Assembly: GCA_964019335.1 (NCBI GenBank)
Contig: OZ025748.1
Coordinates: 248,001-312,000 of the forward strand
Source: Diplonema japonicum
Taxonomy: Eukaryota; Euglenozoa; Diplonemea; Diplonemida; Diplonemidae
Length of the DNA stretch: 64,000 bases
Direction of reading: 5' to 3'
Shown: in pieces, positions 51,329 to 60,364 of the stretch
How the letters are laid out: each line of letters opens with the position of its first letter
Numbering within the stretch: the stretch's first letter is position 1
The notes under the pieces: generated by a model
What the model saw: only the letters and a program-made list of their open reading frames with translations
Database searches by the model: none
What the model was told of the DNA's origin: nothing
Position numbers and translations under genes: made by a program

Positions 51329-51910
51329 ATGGGAGCCGACATGTCAACGATGATCATCACGTGCAACAAGAAGGCATACCTCGATGCACCTGCTTCGTGG
51401 GCCTACGCGCAGATGAGCGACGCGCGGGTGTGGTTCGCTGCCTACTCGGAGCACGACGACAGCCCTGTGGTGAACCTGCACGGCCCGACCATCAAAGCAG
51501 GGTGTGAGTTCGATGCGGTGAAGAAGGTGAAGGTTCAGCAGCAGAAGACGAGCGGGAACTACAGAACAACGTGGATGGAGATGAGGGATGTTTCGGTGGA
51601 GCTGAAGCTGGAAGAGGCAACACCGGACTCCTACGTGAAGTTCTGGGGGAAGGAAACCTGGGTCGACTCGAACAGCAAGGTGGGCGACCCTTATGTTCTT
51701 GAGTTCAGGATCAACCCCTTGTCCCCAAGCACGTGCGAAGTCGAGGCCACTATGACATTTTCCAACTCCAGTGCCTGCCTCATCCCGTGCGTCCTGCTCT
51801 GCGGGAGTTGCATCAAAAACGCCGCTCAGGGGAAGATGGGCGGGGCTCAGATCAAATTGAAGAAGATCCTTGACGGTAAGATGAAAAAGGGAGGTCAGGG
51901 CATGCGCTAG
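51329..51910 (+). CDS. Putative N-myristoylated SRPBCC-like protein, copy B
   Basis: 193 aa. Differs from the copy at 40061 by D to N (VDSNSK), I to T (ATMTFSN) and S to N (IKNAAQ), plus very few silent changes (about 6 nt in 582). The MGADMS start with Gly2/Ser6 is unchanged. The frame is open far upstream through homopolymers, but the ATG after CAAAAACAAAA matches copy A. It follows the epimerase gene, while copy A precedes protease copy A, so the block has been rearranged as well as duplicated. Confidence 0.7.
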   Translation: MGADMSTMIITCNKKAYLDAPASWAYAQMSDARVWFAAYSEHDDSPVVNLHGPTIKAGCEFDAVKKVKVQQQKTSGNYRTTWMEMRDVSVELKLEEATPDSYVKFWGKETWVDSNSKVGDPYVLEFRINPLSPSTCEVEATMTFSNSSACLIPCVLLCGSCIKNAAQGKMGGAQIKLKKILDGKMKKGGQGMR

Positions 51911-53504
51911 AAAAAAAAAAAAGGAAAAAAAAAAAAAAAAAAAAAAAGCAAAAAAAAAAAATCGTGGTGAGATAATAAGGGGCGTCTTATAAAGACCTGC
52001 TTTTAACTCATAAATATTTTTTTTTTTTTGTGGTTTTTTTTTTTTCTTTTTTTTTTTTTCTTTTTTTTGTGGTTTTTTTTTTTTTTTTTTTGCCAACGTT
52101 TTTATTAAATAATTCACTTCACTGGAAAAAAAAAAGAAGAAAAAAAAAGAAGAAGAGGAGAAAAAAAAAAAGTCTTTTTTTTTTCCTCCCACGAGCTAAT
52201 GGAGAAAACCATTGGTTCACACCTATCGCCCACTTGAAAGGCTCACTGGCGGCAGGCCGACACTCGTTGACGCCATGGGGTCTTCTTCTGTGTGGGCATC
52301 AACCGAACAGATCAGAATTCACCCTTCCCCTCCAAAGAAAAGAAAAAGAAGAGAATAACAGAAATTCTAGCCCAGTTTGTTGTGTGAGTGAGGCCTACCC
52401 CCACAATATTCTCACAACGAAAAAAGAAAAAAGAAAAATATCAGATTATTCGAAAGTTATATTTGAAAAAAAAAAAAAAAAAAAAAAGCCTTTATTTCCC
52501 TGTAATCCACTTACCGGTGATAAAAAAAGAAAACTTGAAATGAGGGAGAAATCACTGCAAAATGCAAAAAAACTTTTTTTTCCTTACTTTAAAAAATCCA
52601 TGAATGTACCCCCCCCCCCCCCCCCCCCCCGGAAGGTGAATAAGGAGAGAAAGCACAGTAAAGGGTGTTCCTTCTTTCTCACTTTTTTTTTCCCTTTCCT
52701 TTCCCAGTGGGGTATATGGTACACACACTTTTTTGTTTTTGTCTTCCCCCCCACTTTACCTAACATTCTTACCTACTCATGTAGAGGGATGTAGCTTGAC
52801 TTTCTTTTCTTTTTTCTCCCCCCCCTCCCCCTCCCTCCCATCCGCTTTTATTTCCTTTTGTTTTTTGGTGAAGTTAAACACACGAAGCAGAGAAGGAGAC
52901 AAGCATCATGCTGTGTAGAAATGGGTTAGGCAAGTGTCCTCTCCCCATACCTACCTACATGGCGCATGCAGTGTGCTAAAAATCACCCTCCCCAAGAGGA
53001 AAACGTTACTGTTTTTTTTTTTCTTTTTTTTTCTTTTTTTTTTTTATCTTTCTAATCCAAATGCAACAACACGGGCGAAAAAAGAGAGGAAAAAAAAAAA
53101 AAAAAAGGAAAAGAAAAAAAGGTGAGGGAGAAATGACAACCTGAAGCTTAAATACTTCATATGGAACCTATGGTGTTCTTGTTTTTTTTTTTGTTTTTTT
53201 TTCCCTCCTTCATTCTGCCACTGGACACAGCGTTACATGCTGAGATCCAGTGCCTTACCCCTACTATGGGAGGGGTGTTGAATAATGGAGTAGTGTCTGA
53301 AATGTATGCGTGACCACCGTTTTTTTTTTCTGTTTTTTTTCTTCTGTTTTTTTTTTTTTCCTTCACACATTTAAATTTTATGAACATTTATTTCCCTTGA
53401 AAGAGAAAAAAAAACAGCATGTTTTCGTGATGTCATATAATTCGCTTTTATTTCTTTTTTTTTTTTTTTTTGTTTTTTGTGAAGAAACACAACATTTCCC
53501 CTCC

Positions 53505-53537
<33 letters not shown>

Positions 53538-53634
53538 TTTCTCTCCTTTTTTTTTTCTTAGCCCTTTTTATTTACTTTTTTCTTATTCTTCCGCCAACCC
53601 AACCAACCCACAGAAAGCTAAAGCCTACAGCGAC
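51911..53634. other. Homopolymer-rich spacer with relics of the duplicated flank
   Basis: Positions 52190-52720 resemble 40877-41130 in blocks (GGAGAAAACCATTGGTTCAC, CCCAGTTTGTTGTGTGAGTG). The rest is A, T and C runs, about 20 C at 52611-52630 and about 30 T at 53507-53536. No gene was seen. Confidence 0.55.
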
Positions 53635-53736
53635 ATGTGTGCCTCGTGCGTGATACCTGCTTGTCCCCGAAATCCCCCTTGGTACCAACAAGAACACGGG
53701 CTGGAGAAGAAGTACTTCACCAAACCAAGAAGTTAG
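53635..53736 (+). CDS. Possible 33-codon ORF or terminal exon
   Basis: A small GC-rich island. Two acceptors (CCCACAG at 53613, CCTACAG at 53630) follow a T tract, and ATG at 53635 opens 33 codons (MCASCVIPACPRNPPWYQQE, ending KPRS) to a TAG. It contains three Cys in a CxxC/C pattern. It may be a genuine micro-protein, or the last exon of a gene whose upstream exon I could not find; read from 53614 the frame adds seven residues. Confidence 0.3.
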   Translation: MCASCVIPACPRNPPWYQQEHGLEKKYFTKPRS

Positions 53737-53835
53737 TCGCCCTGTCTGTCTCCACAAAGTTCCGGTCTCCTTAACCCCTATGTGTAAAGATCACTTTAAG
53801 ACAGGGCAACATAACAAAAGAAAAAATAAAAAAAA

Positions 53836-55926
53836 ATGAACGATATGACAGTGTTCGTGAAGATGGGAGGCGGGGTTCACGATGTGGAAGTGTCGGGGAA
53901 GGAGACGGTGGGGATCCTGTACAAGAAGGCGGGGTGTGCTGCTGGTTTACTCGAAGGCAAGTTCGAACTGGTTTGGGAGGGCGAGGTCCTGGACAGGAAC
54001 GGGGGTGAAGATATCCAGGAACTCGGGCTCGTGGAGGGCAGCGTGGTCCATGTGGAGGCGAAGATGAGAACCGTTCAGCTGGAGGAGCTTGAGAGCTCAG
54101 AAGTGGTTTCAGAGCTTGAGGAGCTTGTGAGAGCTGACCCTGAGCTGGTTCTGGTGGTGGAGGTGGGGAACTCGCCAGCTGTCGAAGTCTTGTCCATGAA
54201 GAAGACGGTCCTTCCTTCCGGACTTCGGTTCCTCGTTGTCACCGACTCCACAGGCTGTGTTACAAGGATAGGCTCTGAATTTCTTGAAGAGTGCGACCAC
54301 CTGACGTCTGTTGATCTCATCCTCCCCAATGTTTCCACCATTGATGATTTCTTTTTATATGAGTGCAAAAAGCTAGAAACCATCAACTTGAATGCGATGA
54401 CCAATCTTTCTTCTATTGGTGATTACTTCTTGTCTGGGTGCGTAAAACTAGAAACCATCAACTTGAATGCGATGACCAATCTTTCTTCTATTGGTGATTA
54501 CTTCTTGTATGGGTGCGTAAAACTAGAAACCATCAACTTGAATGCGTTGACCAATCTTTCTTCCATTGGTCATAACTTCTTGGAGAAGTGCAAAAAACTA
54601 GAAACCATCAACTTGAATGCGATGACCAATCTTTCTTCTATTGGTGATGGCTTCTTGTTTGGGTGCGAAAAACTAGAAACCATCAACTTGAATGCGATGA
54701 CCAATCTTTCTTCCATTGGTCATAACTTCTTGGAGAAGTGCAAAAAACTAGAAACCATCAACTTGAATGCGATGACCAATCTTTCTTCCATTGGTGATGG
54801 CTTCTTGTTTGGGTGCGAAAAACTAGAAACCATCAACTTGAATGCGATGACCAATCTTTCTTCCATTGGTCATAACTTCTTGTATGGGTGCGAAAAACTA
54901 GAAACCATCGACTTGAATGCGATGACCAATCTTTCTTCTATTAGTGATAGCTTCTTGTCTGGGTGCGTAAAACTAGAAACCATCAACTTGAATGCGTTGA
55001 CCAATCTTTCTTCTATTGGTGATAGCTTCTTGGAAGGGTGCAAAAAACTAGAAACCATCAACTTGAATGCGATGACCAATCTTTCTTCTATTGGTGATCG
55101 CTTCTTGGAAGGGTGCGAAAAACTAGAAACCATCGACTTGAATGCGATGACCAATCTTTCTTCCATTGGTCATTGCTTCTTGTCTGGGTGCAAAAAACTA
55201 GAAACCATCAACTTGAATGCGATGACCAATCTTTCTTCTATTGGTGATTACTTCTTGTATGGGTGCGTAAAACTAGAAACCATCAACTTGAATGCGATGA
55301 CCAATCTTTCTTCCATTGGTCATAACTTCTTGTATGGGTGCGAAAAACTAGAAACCATCGACTTGAATGCGATGACCAATCTTTCTTCTATTAGTGATAG
55401 CTTCTTGTCTGGGTGCGAAAAACTAGAAACCATCGACTTGAATGCGTTGACCAATCTTTCTTCTATTGGTGATAGCTTCTTGTTTAGGTGCAAAAAACTA
55501 GAACCCATCGACTTGAATGCGATGACCAATCTTTCTTCTATTGGTGATAGCTTCTTGGAAGGGTGCAAAAAACTAGAAACCATCAACTTGAATGCGATGA
55601 CCAATCTTTCTTCCATTGGTGATCGCTTCTTGTTTGGGTGCAAAAAACTAGAAACCATCGACTTGAATGCGATGACCAATCTTTCTTCCATTGGTCATTG
55701 CTTCTTGTCTGGGTGCAAAAAACTAGAAACCATCAACTTGAATGCGATGACCAATCTTTCTTCTATTGGTGATCGCTTCTTGTTTGGGTGCGAAAAACTA
55801 GAAACCATCGACTTGAATACGTTGACCAATCTTTCTTCCATTGGTGATAGCTTCTTGTCTGGGTGCGTAAAACTAGAAACTGTCGACTTGAATTTAAAAA
55901 GAAAAAAAAGAAAAGTCGGTGTTTAG
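53836..55926 (+). CDS. Ubiquitin-like domain fused to a BspA-type LRR array
   Basis: 696 aa. Residues 1-78 resemble a ubiquitin-like fold (MTVFVKMGGGVHDVEV, ELVWEGEVLDRNGG, LVEGSVVHVEAKM). After a charged linker (about 80-125) there are about 20 complete plus one partial 23-residue LRRs of the type KLETINLNAMTNLSSIGDYF, similar to BspA/LRR_5 repeats. The repeats are almost identical at the DNA level (69-nt period). Differences concentrate at a few sites (N/D, M/L, D/H, the residue before FL, and the residues before KLE). The protein ends in a basic KRKKRKVGV, possibly a nuclear signal. There is no signal peptide, so it is probably intracellular. Confidence 0.8.
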   Translation: MNDMTVFVKMGGGVHDVEVSGKETVGILYKKAGCAAGLLEGKFELVWEGEVLDRNGGEDIQELGLVEGSVVHVEAKMRTVQLEELESSEVVSELEELVRADPELVLVVEVGNSPAVEVLSMKKTVLPSGLRFLVVTDSTGCVTRIGSEFLEECDHLTSVDLILPNVSTIDDFFLYECKKLETINLNAMTNLSSIGDYFLSGCVKLETINLNAMTNLSSIGDYFLYGCVKLETINLNALTNLSSIGHNFLEKCKKLETINLNAMTNLSSIGDGFLFGCEKLETINLNAMTNLSSIGHNFLEKCKKLETINLNAMTNLSSIGDGFLFGCEKLETINLNAMTNLSSIGHNFLYGCEKLETIDLNAMTNLSSISDSFLSGCVKLETINLNALTNLSSIGDSFLEGCKKLETINLNAMTNLSSIGDRFLEGCEKLETIDLNAMTNLSSIGHCFLSGCKKLETINLNAMTNLSSIGDYFLYGCVKLETINLNAMTNLSSIGHNFLYGCEKLETIDLNAMTNLSSISDSFLSGCEKLETIDLNALTNLSSIGDSFLFRCKKLEPIDLNAMTNLSSIGDSFLEGCKKLETINLNAMTNLSSIGDRFLFGCKKLETIDLNAMTNLSSIGHCFLSGCKKLETINLNAMTNLSSIGDRFLFGCEKLETIDLNTLTNLSSIGDSFLSGCVKLETVDLNLKRKKRKVGV
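54357..55900 (+). repeat. 69-nt tandem repeat array (LRR-coding)
   Basis: About 20 complete and one partial copies of a unit containing AAACTAGAAACCATC and TTGAATGCGATGACCAATCT. Units alternate in groups, for example copies 3-4 and 5-6, and 8 and 14, suggesting expansion of multi-unit blocks. Confidence 0.9.
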
Positions 55927-56310
55927 AAGAAGAAGAAAAAAAGAGGGGAAAAAAAGAAGAAAAAAGAACGCCCTGACGCTGAGGAACATCTTTGTGGAAA
56001 AACCAACGGAAAGCAATCCAATACCTCGAAGACACCGGGGACCTGCCCCCCTCCGCAACAACTCCACAACAACCATCTAACCTGCTGAAGTAGCATGCCG
56101 ATCAGAAGGCGGCTGAGGCACTTGTCATTTAATCAGAATCCCGAGATCGCATCCCTGATCCCCAAATAGAGAGTGTACCATCCTGTTTCTCGCGGAAACA
56201 GAGAACCTACCCCCTCCCCACCACAGCACCCGACCAATCAGATGCAGCAGTGTGAAAAAAAAAAAGCCCCCCTCCCCAAACAAACAAACATTTCCCCACC
56301 CCCGATAATA

Positions 56311-56475
56311 TGCTTAATTCCTGGTACGTGGGAGGCTCCTCTTGAGGATGTCAGTCACTTTTTCCCTTTTTTATTCGACTCTCTGTTTTCGTATGCAGTA
56401 TTTATTCTTTTCCACCCCCCCCTTTTTACCTATTTTTTCGCTTCTCTACTCAAACATAAAATCATTTCAGTAGCC
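56311..56475 (+). repeat. Direct repeat, copy 1
   Basis: Starts TGCTTAATTCCTGGTACGTG and ends in a pyrimidine tract and ATCATTTCAG|TAGCC. Partner at 56929-57085. Confidence 0.8.
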
Positions 56476-56928
56476 ACCCCCGATAACGTATAATTAAGAA
56501 AAAATATGGGGGGGAAAGGATTCTGAGGTCCGGCACCCTTAGTAGTCAAAAAAAAAAAAGAAAAGAACAAAAAGTGTAAAGTGTTAAACAGCCAGCAAAG
56601 CTTGTGGAAAGAGAACACCAAGAAAAAATAAGAGAGAGAAGAAAAAAAGACCAGGACACCCCCTCCCCGGTCGTGAGAGGCCTATGGGTGTGGCACGCCA
56701 TGTCACAGACCTCGCACCCTATTATCTAGTTTCCACCCTTTCCATTTTCTTTCCAATTTTAATCTTTTTACTACCCTTTCTGCTTTTCGGTCCCGGGTAT
56801 GACGTTAAACTGCGTCCGCCGACGCGTCTGAACCAGCACTTCCTGGCGACCAGGCCGTCTTTTCTCTTTTCCTACTTCACTTCGTTCCGTTATTTTCATT
56901 ATTCTGGCCGGGCCATGGAAGCAACCTC

Positions 56929-57085
56929 TGCTTAATTCCTGGTACGTGGGAGGCTCCTCTTGAGGATGTCAGTCACTTTTTATTCGACTCTCTGTTTTCG
57001 TATGCAGTATTTATTCTTTTCCACCCCCCCCTTTTTACCTATTTCTTTCGCTTCTCTACTCTAACTTAAAACCATTTCAGTTGCC
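56929..57085 (+). repeat. Direct repeat, copy 2
   Basis: About 90-95% identical to 56311-56475, with an 8-10 nt deletion, ending ACCATTTCAG|TTGCC. The conserved acceptor-like end suggests it is a 3' splice-site region. Confidence 0.8.
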
Positions 57086-57370
57086 TCTAACTGCACTACC
57101 TTGTGGGCGCCGTTTAGACGCAACCAGAGGCTCTGCAGGTTTTTAACTCTTAAGATTAGCTTTTAAGACTTCTCACAGCTTTGCTGTACCAACCCCAGCG
57201 ACCAACAATGGGGACTTACTTCACCGTAGGTCACTCTGCAGGGTCGCATTTATGTAGACCCAAATACGAAACTGTTCTCCCCCCGTTCGTCGTTGAAAAC
57301 CGAAGTTTTCGAGGGCTTTCTTCCGAAAAAAGCCCGTTTTTGATAAAATGCCTTTTGACCGCACAACTAG

Positions 57371-58166
57371 AGACTCCCCACCTCTACATCCTACATCCTG
57401 AGAAATCCGCTCAGCCCCTTGCACGCGAAGGGGGTCCATGCGAGACACGGCGACGGTGCGAAGGACTCGGTGATGCTTTCGATCAACAAGACGATGTGCA
57501 CCGTTGGGGAGGGAGAGCTCTCCCTGGAGATGGTGTACTGGGGGGGATCGACAAGCTGTGAGGGGACGGGGCAGCTGCTGCGGCTGATCGAGGGGAAGTG
57601 CGTGGAGACGCAGCTCGGGTCGGCGCTGTTCAACGTGTCTCTGTCCTCGAGCGAGATCTGCACGATGATGCAGTTCCTGACCGACGCGTGGAAGGGGGGA
57701 CTGAGGCTGAGGGGATACCTCGGCTCCAACTGCACGGGGCTGGTGACAGAGAATGGCATGATCCCGACGAAGGTCCCCTCGTGCGGGGCGGAGCCGCAGT
57801 GCAAGGGGTGCTGCGCTCTGGAACAGCAAGGGCTGCACGAAGACCGGGCAGTTCAAGAAGGTTCTGACCTCGTGCCGGAAGGTGGCGGGGTCTTGGGAGG
57901 GCGGGCTCGTGAGCACCGGCTACAGCAACGACAAGTGCACCTCTGTGGACAACACCGAGTACTACCTTGGGCTCCCGCTCTACATGAACGACGGGTCGAA
58001 GCAGCTGTGCAGCGAGACCGTTGACAGCTACCTCGGTGTCTCCATGGAGGCAGACTTCGTGGCACCCCTCACCATCGACACCTACTGCAAGTGGGTGGAG
58101 CTCAACACGAAGTTCGGTGTCGACGGCTTCCTTACTTGGAACCAGTTCAAGGAGTTTCAATTGTGA
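57371..58166 (+). pseudogene. Frameshifted gene for a Cys-containing repeat protein
   Basis: Frame open from 57371 (first in-frame ATG 57473) encodes Cys-containing, coding-biased sequence (MCTVGEGELSLEMVYWGG, ICTMMQFLTDAWKGG). Near 57810, at AAGGGG, the same style of sequence moves to the +1 frame (ALWNSKGCTKTGQFKKVL) and continues to a stop at 58164-58166. One extra G in the run would explain it. The two halves resemble each other (DAWKGGLRLRGYLGSNC versus GSWEGGLVSTGYSNDKC), so it is an internally repeated domain. No convincing start or signal peptide was found. It is a damaged gene or a homopolymer sequencing error; family unknown. Confidence 0.5.
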
Positions 58167-58937
58167 CTAAATTAACCAGCTGACTGTGAAACTCCACCGT
58201 CTGCTGGACTTGTTGGGCTTTCGGGAGCCAAAATTCAATTCAATTAAGTTTCGTTCTTCAATTTTTTTTTTCTTCTTCTTTTTTTTCTTTTTTTTTTCTC
58301 AAAATAAAGGAATTCAAATCAAGCTCGATCGTGTACACCGAAGCTTGAATCATCTGTCCTTCTTTTTTTCTTCTTTTTTTTTTTCTTTTTTCTTTCTATA
58401 TGAAAGGTGAGTGAAAAATTTGAATAACACTGGGGGCGGGGGGCAGGGGCCTGGTAATGGAAAATAAGGGAAGACACTGGGGAGGGAGGTGAAAAGAAAG
58501 GATAGGAGTGAAGCCAGAGTCGAGAGATTGAGTTAGAAACAATTCAGTGTCTTACATTCCTGGTTTGTTTCACGGGTGGCCCTCAACAGGGGCTTGCCCT
58601 TTTTTTCTCTTTTTTCTCTCTCTCTTTTTTTTTTTCTTTTTGCTTTCGGGAGGAATTCCTTAGAAATTATGTCACATAAGGGACAAAGTACAACCTTTTT
58701 CATGATTTCTCATTTGTTTTCTGTCTGTCTTATATGTTGTTCATATAAGCGAGACATGTATTCCTTCCTCTTATTCGGAAAAAAATAAAAAATAAAAAAA
58801 AATATATAAAATAGAGGTACTCTCTCTCCCTGTTCTTCTATTATATCCGTTCTGGACTTTTCTTTTTCGAATTTTGTGTCTTCCATTATTCTATCTTGCT
58901 TGTACTCTTCTCAGGGGAAGGGGCAGCCCGGTACACG
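58167..58937. other. Spacer before the next gene
   Basis: T/A-rich DNA with no gene. It ends in a TTGTACTCTTCTCAG acceptor (AG 58913-58914), 23 nt upstream of the next ATG. Confidence 0.5.
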
Positions 58938-60203
58938 ATGGAGGTCAGCCCGCACAAGAAAAACACACGCGTGAAGGGGTCGTACCACTACTTACATTCA
59001 TGCGGGAGACAGGATCAAAAGTTCTTTCCGTTCAGCGGGGTGCCGACCACCCTGAAGGTGGGGAAGGCACTGGACAAGATCTATGATGTGAGACACGAAT
59101 ATTCAAGCAAACACAAAAGGTCGCGAACGCCTCGTCTGGTTGACAAGACGGGCACGAAGAAGGTGCTGTTAAGAAGCAGCACACCGAAAAAGGAGACTAT
59201 CGTGCCTGAGGGCCCTGACTGCTGCACGTACGACCCATTGAAGGCAATGAAAGAGGTGAAACAGAGGGGGAGGATTGACATACGAATCAGCGCAGCGAAG
59301 AGGATGGACGAAGCTCTGTCACCAGTGCAGAGAGAAGAGAAAGCAAAGGAGTACGAGGATATGCAGAAGACGTTGCACACCCGAGAGAAGTCCAACGAGC
59401 CAGTACAACGCATGAACAAAGCGGTCAAACATGTTCCGGGGGTCGACTTCTCAAAACACCACCCACACCCCTCCCTCCAGCCAAGACCGCCATCTCCGCC
59501 TGCGACACCCGTTTCCGCTGAAACCTCTGCTAGTCCCATCCCTGCTGTCCTCTCTGCTCCCCCACCTGTTGCTATCCATCACAGGCCCTCCACACCACCT
59601 GGGGGCATGTTTGGTCAAAAGCGGAAGACCCTCGATTCCTACTCTTGGAATCCGTCGTCGTACCCCGCTGCAGGTCGCGCGATTGAGTTCCAAGATAAGA
59701 TCAGCTACCGCGCGCAGGACAGGCACACCCCACGTGTGTCCATGGGCAGAGCGTCAGGACGCGAGCGGGACAACAGATCAAAGGACAACTGCGAGGCGCT
59801 TGAACGCATCATGAAGAAGGTGAACAGACAGCAAGCCGTGCGTGATAAAAAGGCTTCTTTTGTCGAGGAGGACAGGCAGTCGACATTCAAGAAGTGCAGG
59901 GGGGTCGATATCTGGCTGTCCGGGGGGCGCATGGGCATGGCCGTGCAAGGGTACTGTGAGGGCTCTGACAACGCGCGCTCTGCAGCGTGGGTTGCTAATG
60001 AGGCGCAGTCCATCAACAGAAGGGTGAAAAACGAGATGCATGTGAACGAGCCTGCCAGGGAGAGAGGGAAGAAAGGAGCGAAACTCAAGCCCTCCACGCC
60101 TGCACCAGCTCTTGTGGAGCACGCTACGGAGCTGGAGACACCTTCGGAGCCGTCGCCGATGGCGGCTGATGCCGCGGACATCGCTGTTGATTTCGAGGAA
60201 TAG
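58938..60203 (+). CDS. Basic, largely disordered protein of unknown function
   Basis: 421 aa. Rich in Lys, Arg, Pro and Ser. Short segments may be conserved: SYHYLHSCGRQDQKFFPFSG at about 15-34, a charged helix (VQREEKAKEYEDMQKTLH), and TFKKCRGVDIWLSGGRMGM in the C-terminal third. A Pro/Ser-rich middle (about 175-245) separates two helical regions. There is no membrane segment or enzyme motif. It resembles cytoskeleton- or cilium-associated hypothetical proteins in style only. A clear acceptor (CTCTTCTCAG at 58914) precedes the ATG. Confidence 0.7.
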   Translation: MEVSPHKKNTRVKGSYHYLHSCGRQDQKFFPFSGVPTTLKVGKALDKIYDVRHEYSSKHKRSRTPRLVDKTGTKKVLLRSSTPKKETIVPEGPDCCTYDPLKAMKEVKQRGRIDIRISAAKRMDEALSPVQREEKAKEYEDMQKTLHTREKSNEPVQRMNKAVKHVPGVDFSKHHPHPSLQPRPPSPPATPVSAETSASPIPAVLSAPPPVAIHHRPSTPPGGMFGQKRKTLDSYSWNPSSYPAAGRAIEFQDKISYRAQDRHTPRVSMGRASGRERDNRSKDNCEALERIMKKVNRQQAVRDKKASFVEEDRQSTFKKCRGVDIWLSGGRMGMAVQGYCEGSDNARSAAWVANEAQSINRRVKNEMHVNEPARERGKKGAKLKPSTPAPALVEHATELETPSEPSPMAADAADIAVDFEE

Positions 60204-60349
60204 CAATATTTTGACTTTTTTTTTTTCCATTCTTTGTTGAGTATTCGTCCCTCCGCTCTCCCCCATCTTCGATTGCGAAAAAATCCTTCTCTGCCTTCGT
60301 GTTCGTGTTTTATTCTGATTTTAATGTACCTCTTTCACTATCGCCCCAT

Positions 60350-60351
60350 AG
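60350..60351 (+). promoter_or_regulatory. Splice acceptor of the last gene
   Basis: TCTTTCACTATCGCCCCATAG|GGAG, 13 nt before ATG 60365. Confidence 0.5.
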
Positions 60352-60364
60352 GGAGAGATATGCA

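Larger units (their letters stand above)
55927..57370. other. Spacer with a 160-nt direct repeat
   Basis: Direct repeat copies lie at 56311-56475 and 56929-57085. An 83-codon frame at 56684-56935 (ending SGRAMEATSA) is of mixed composition and not convincing. The rest is not coding-like. Confidence 0.5.

Noticed and set aside
54870-55691. Minus-strand open frames across the LRR array (54870-55166, 55320-55691)
   Set aside because: They are shadows of the 69-nt repeat; the period keeps all frames similarly open and no independent start or acceptor exists.
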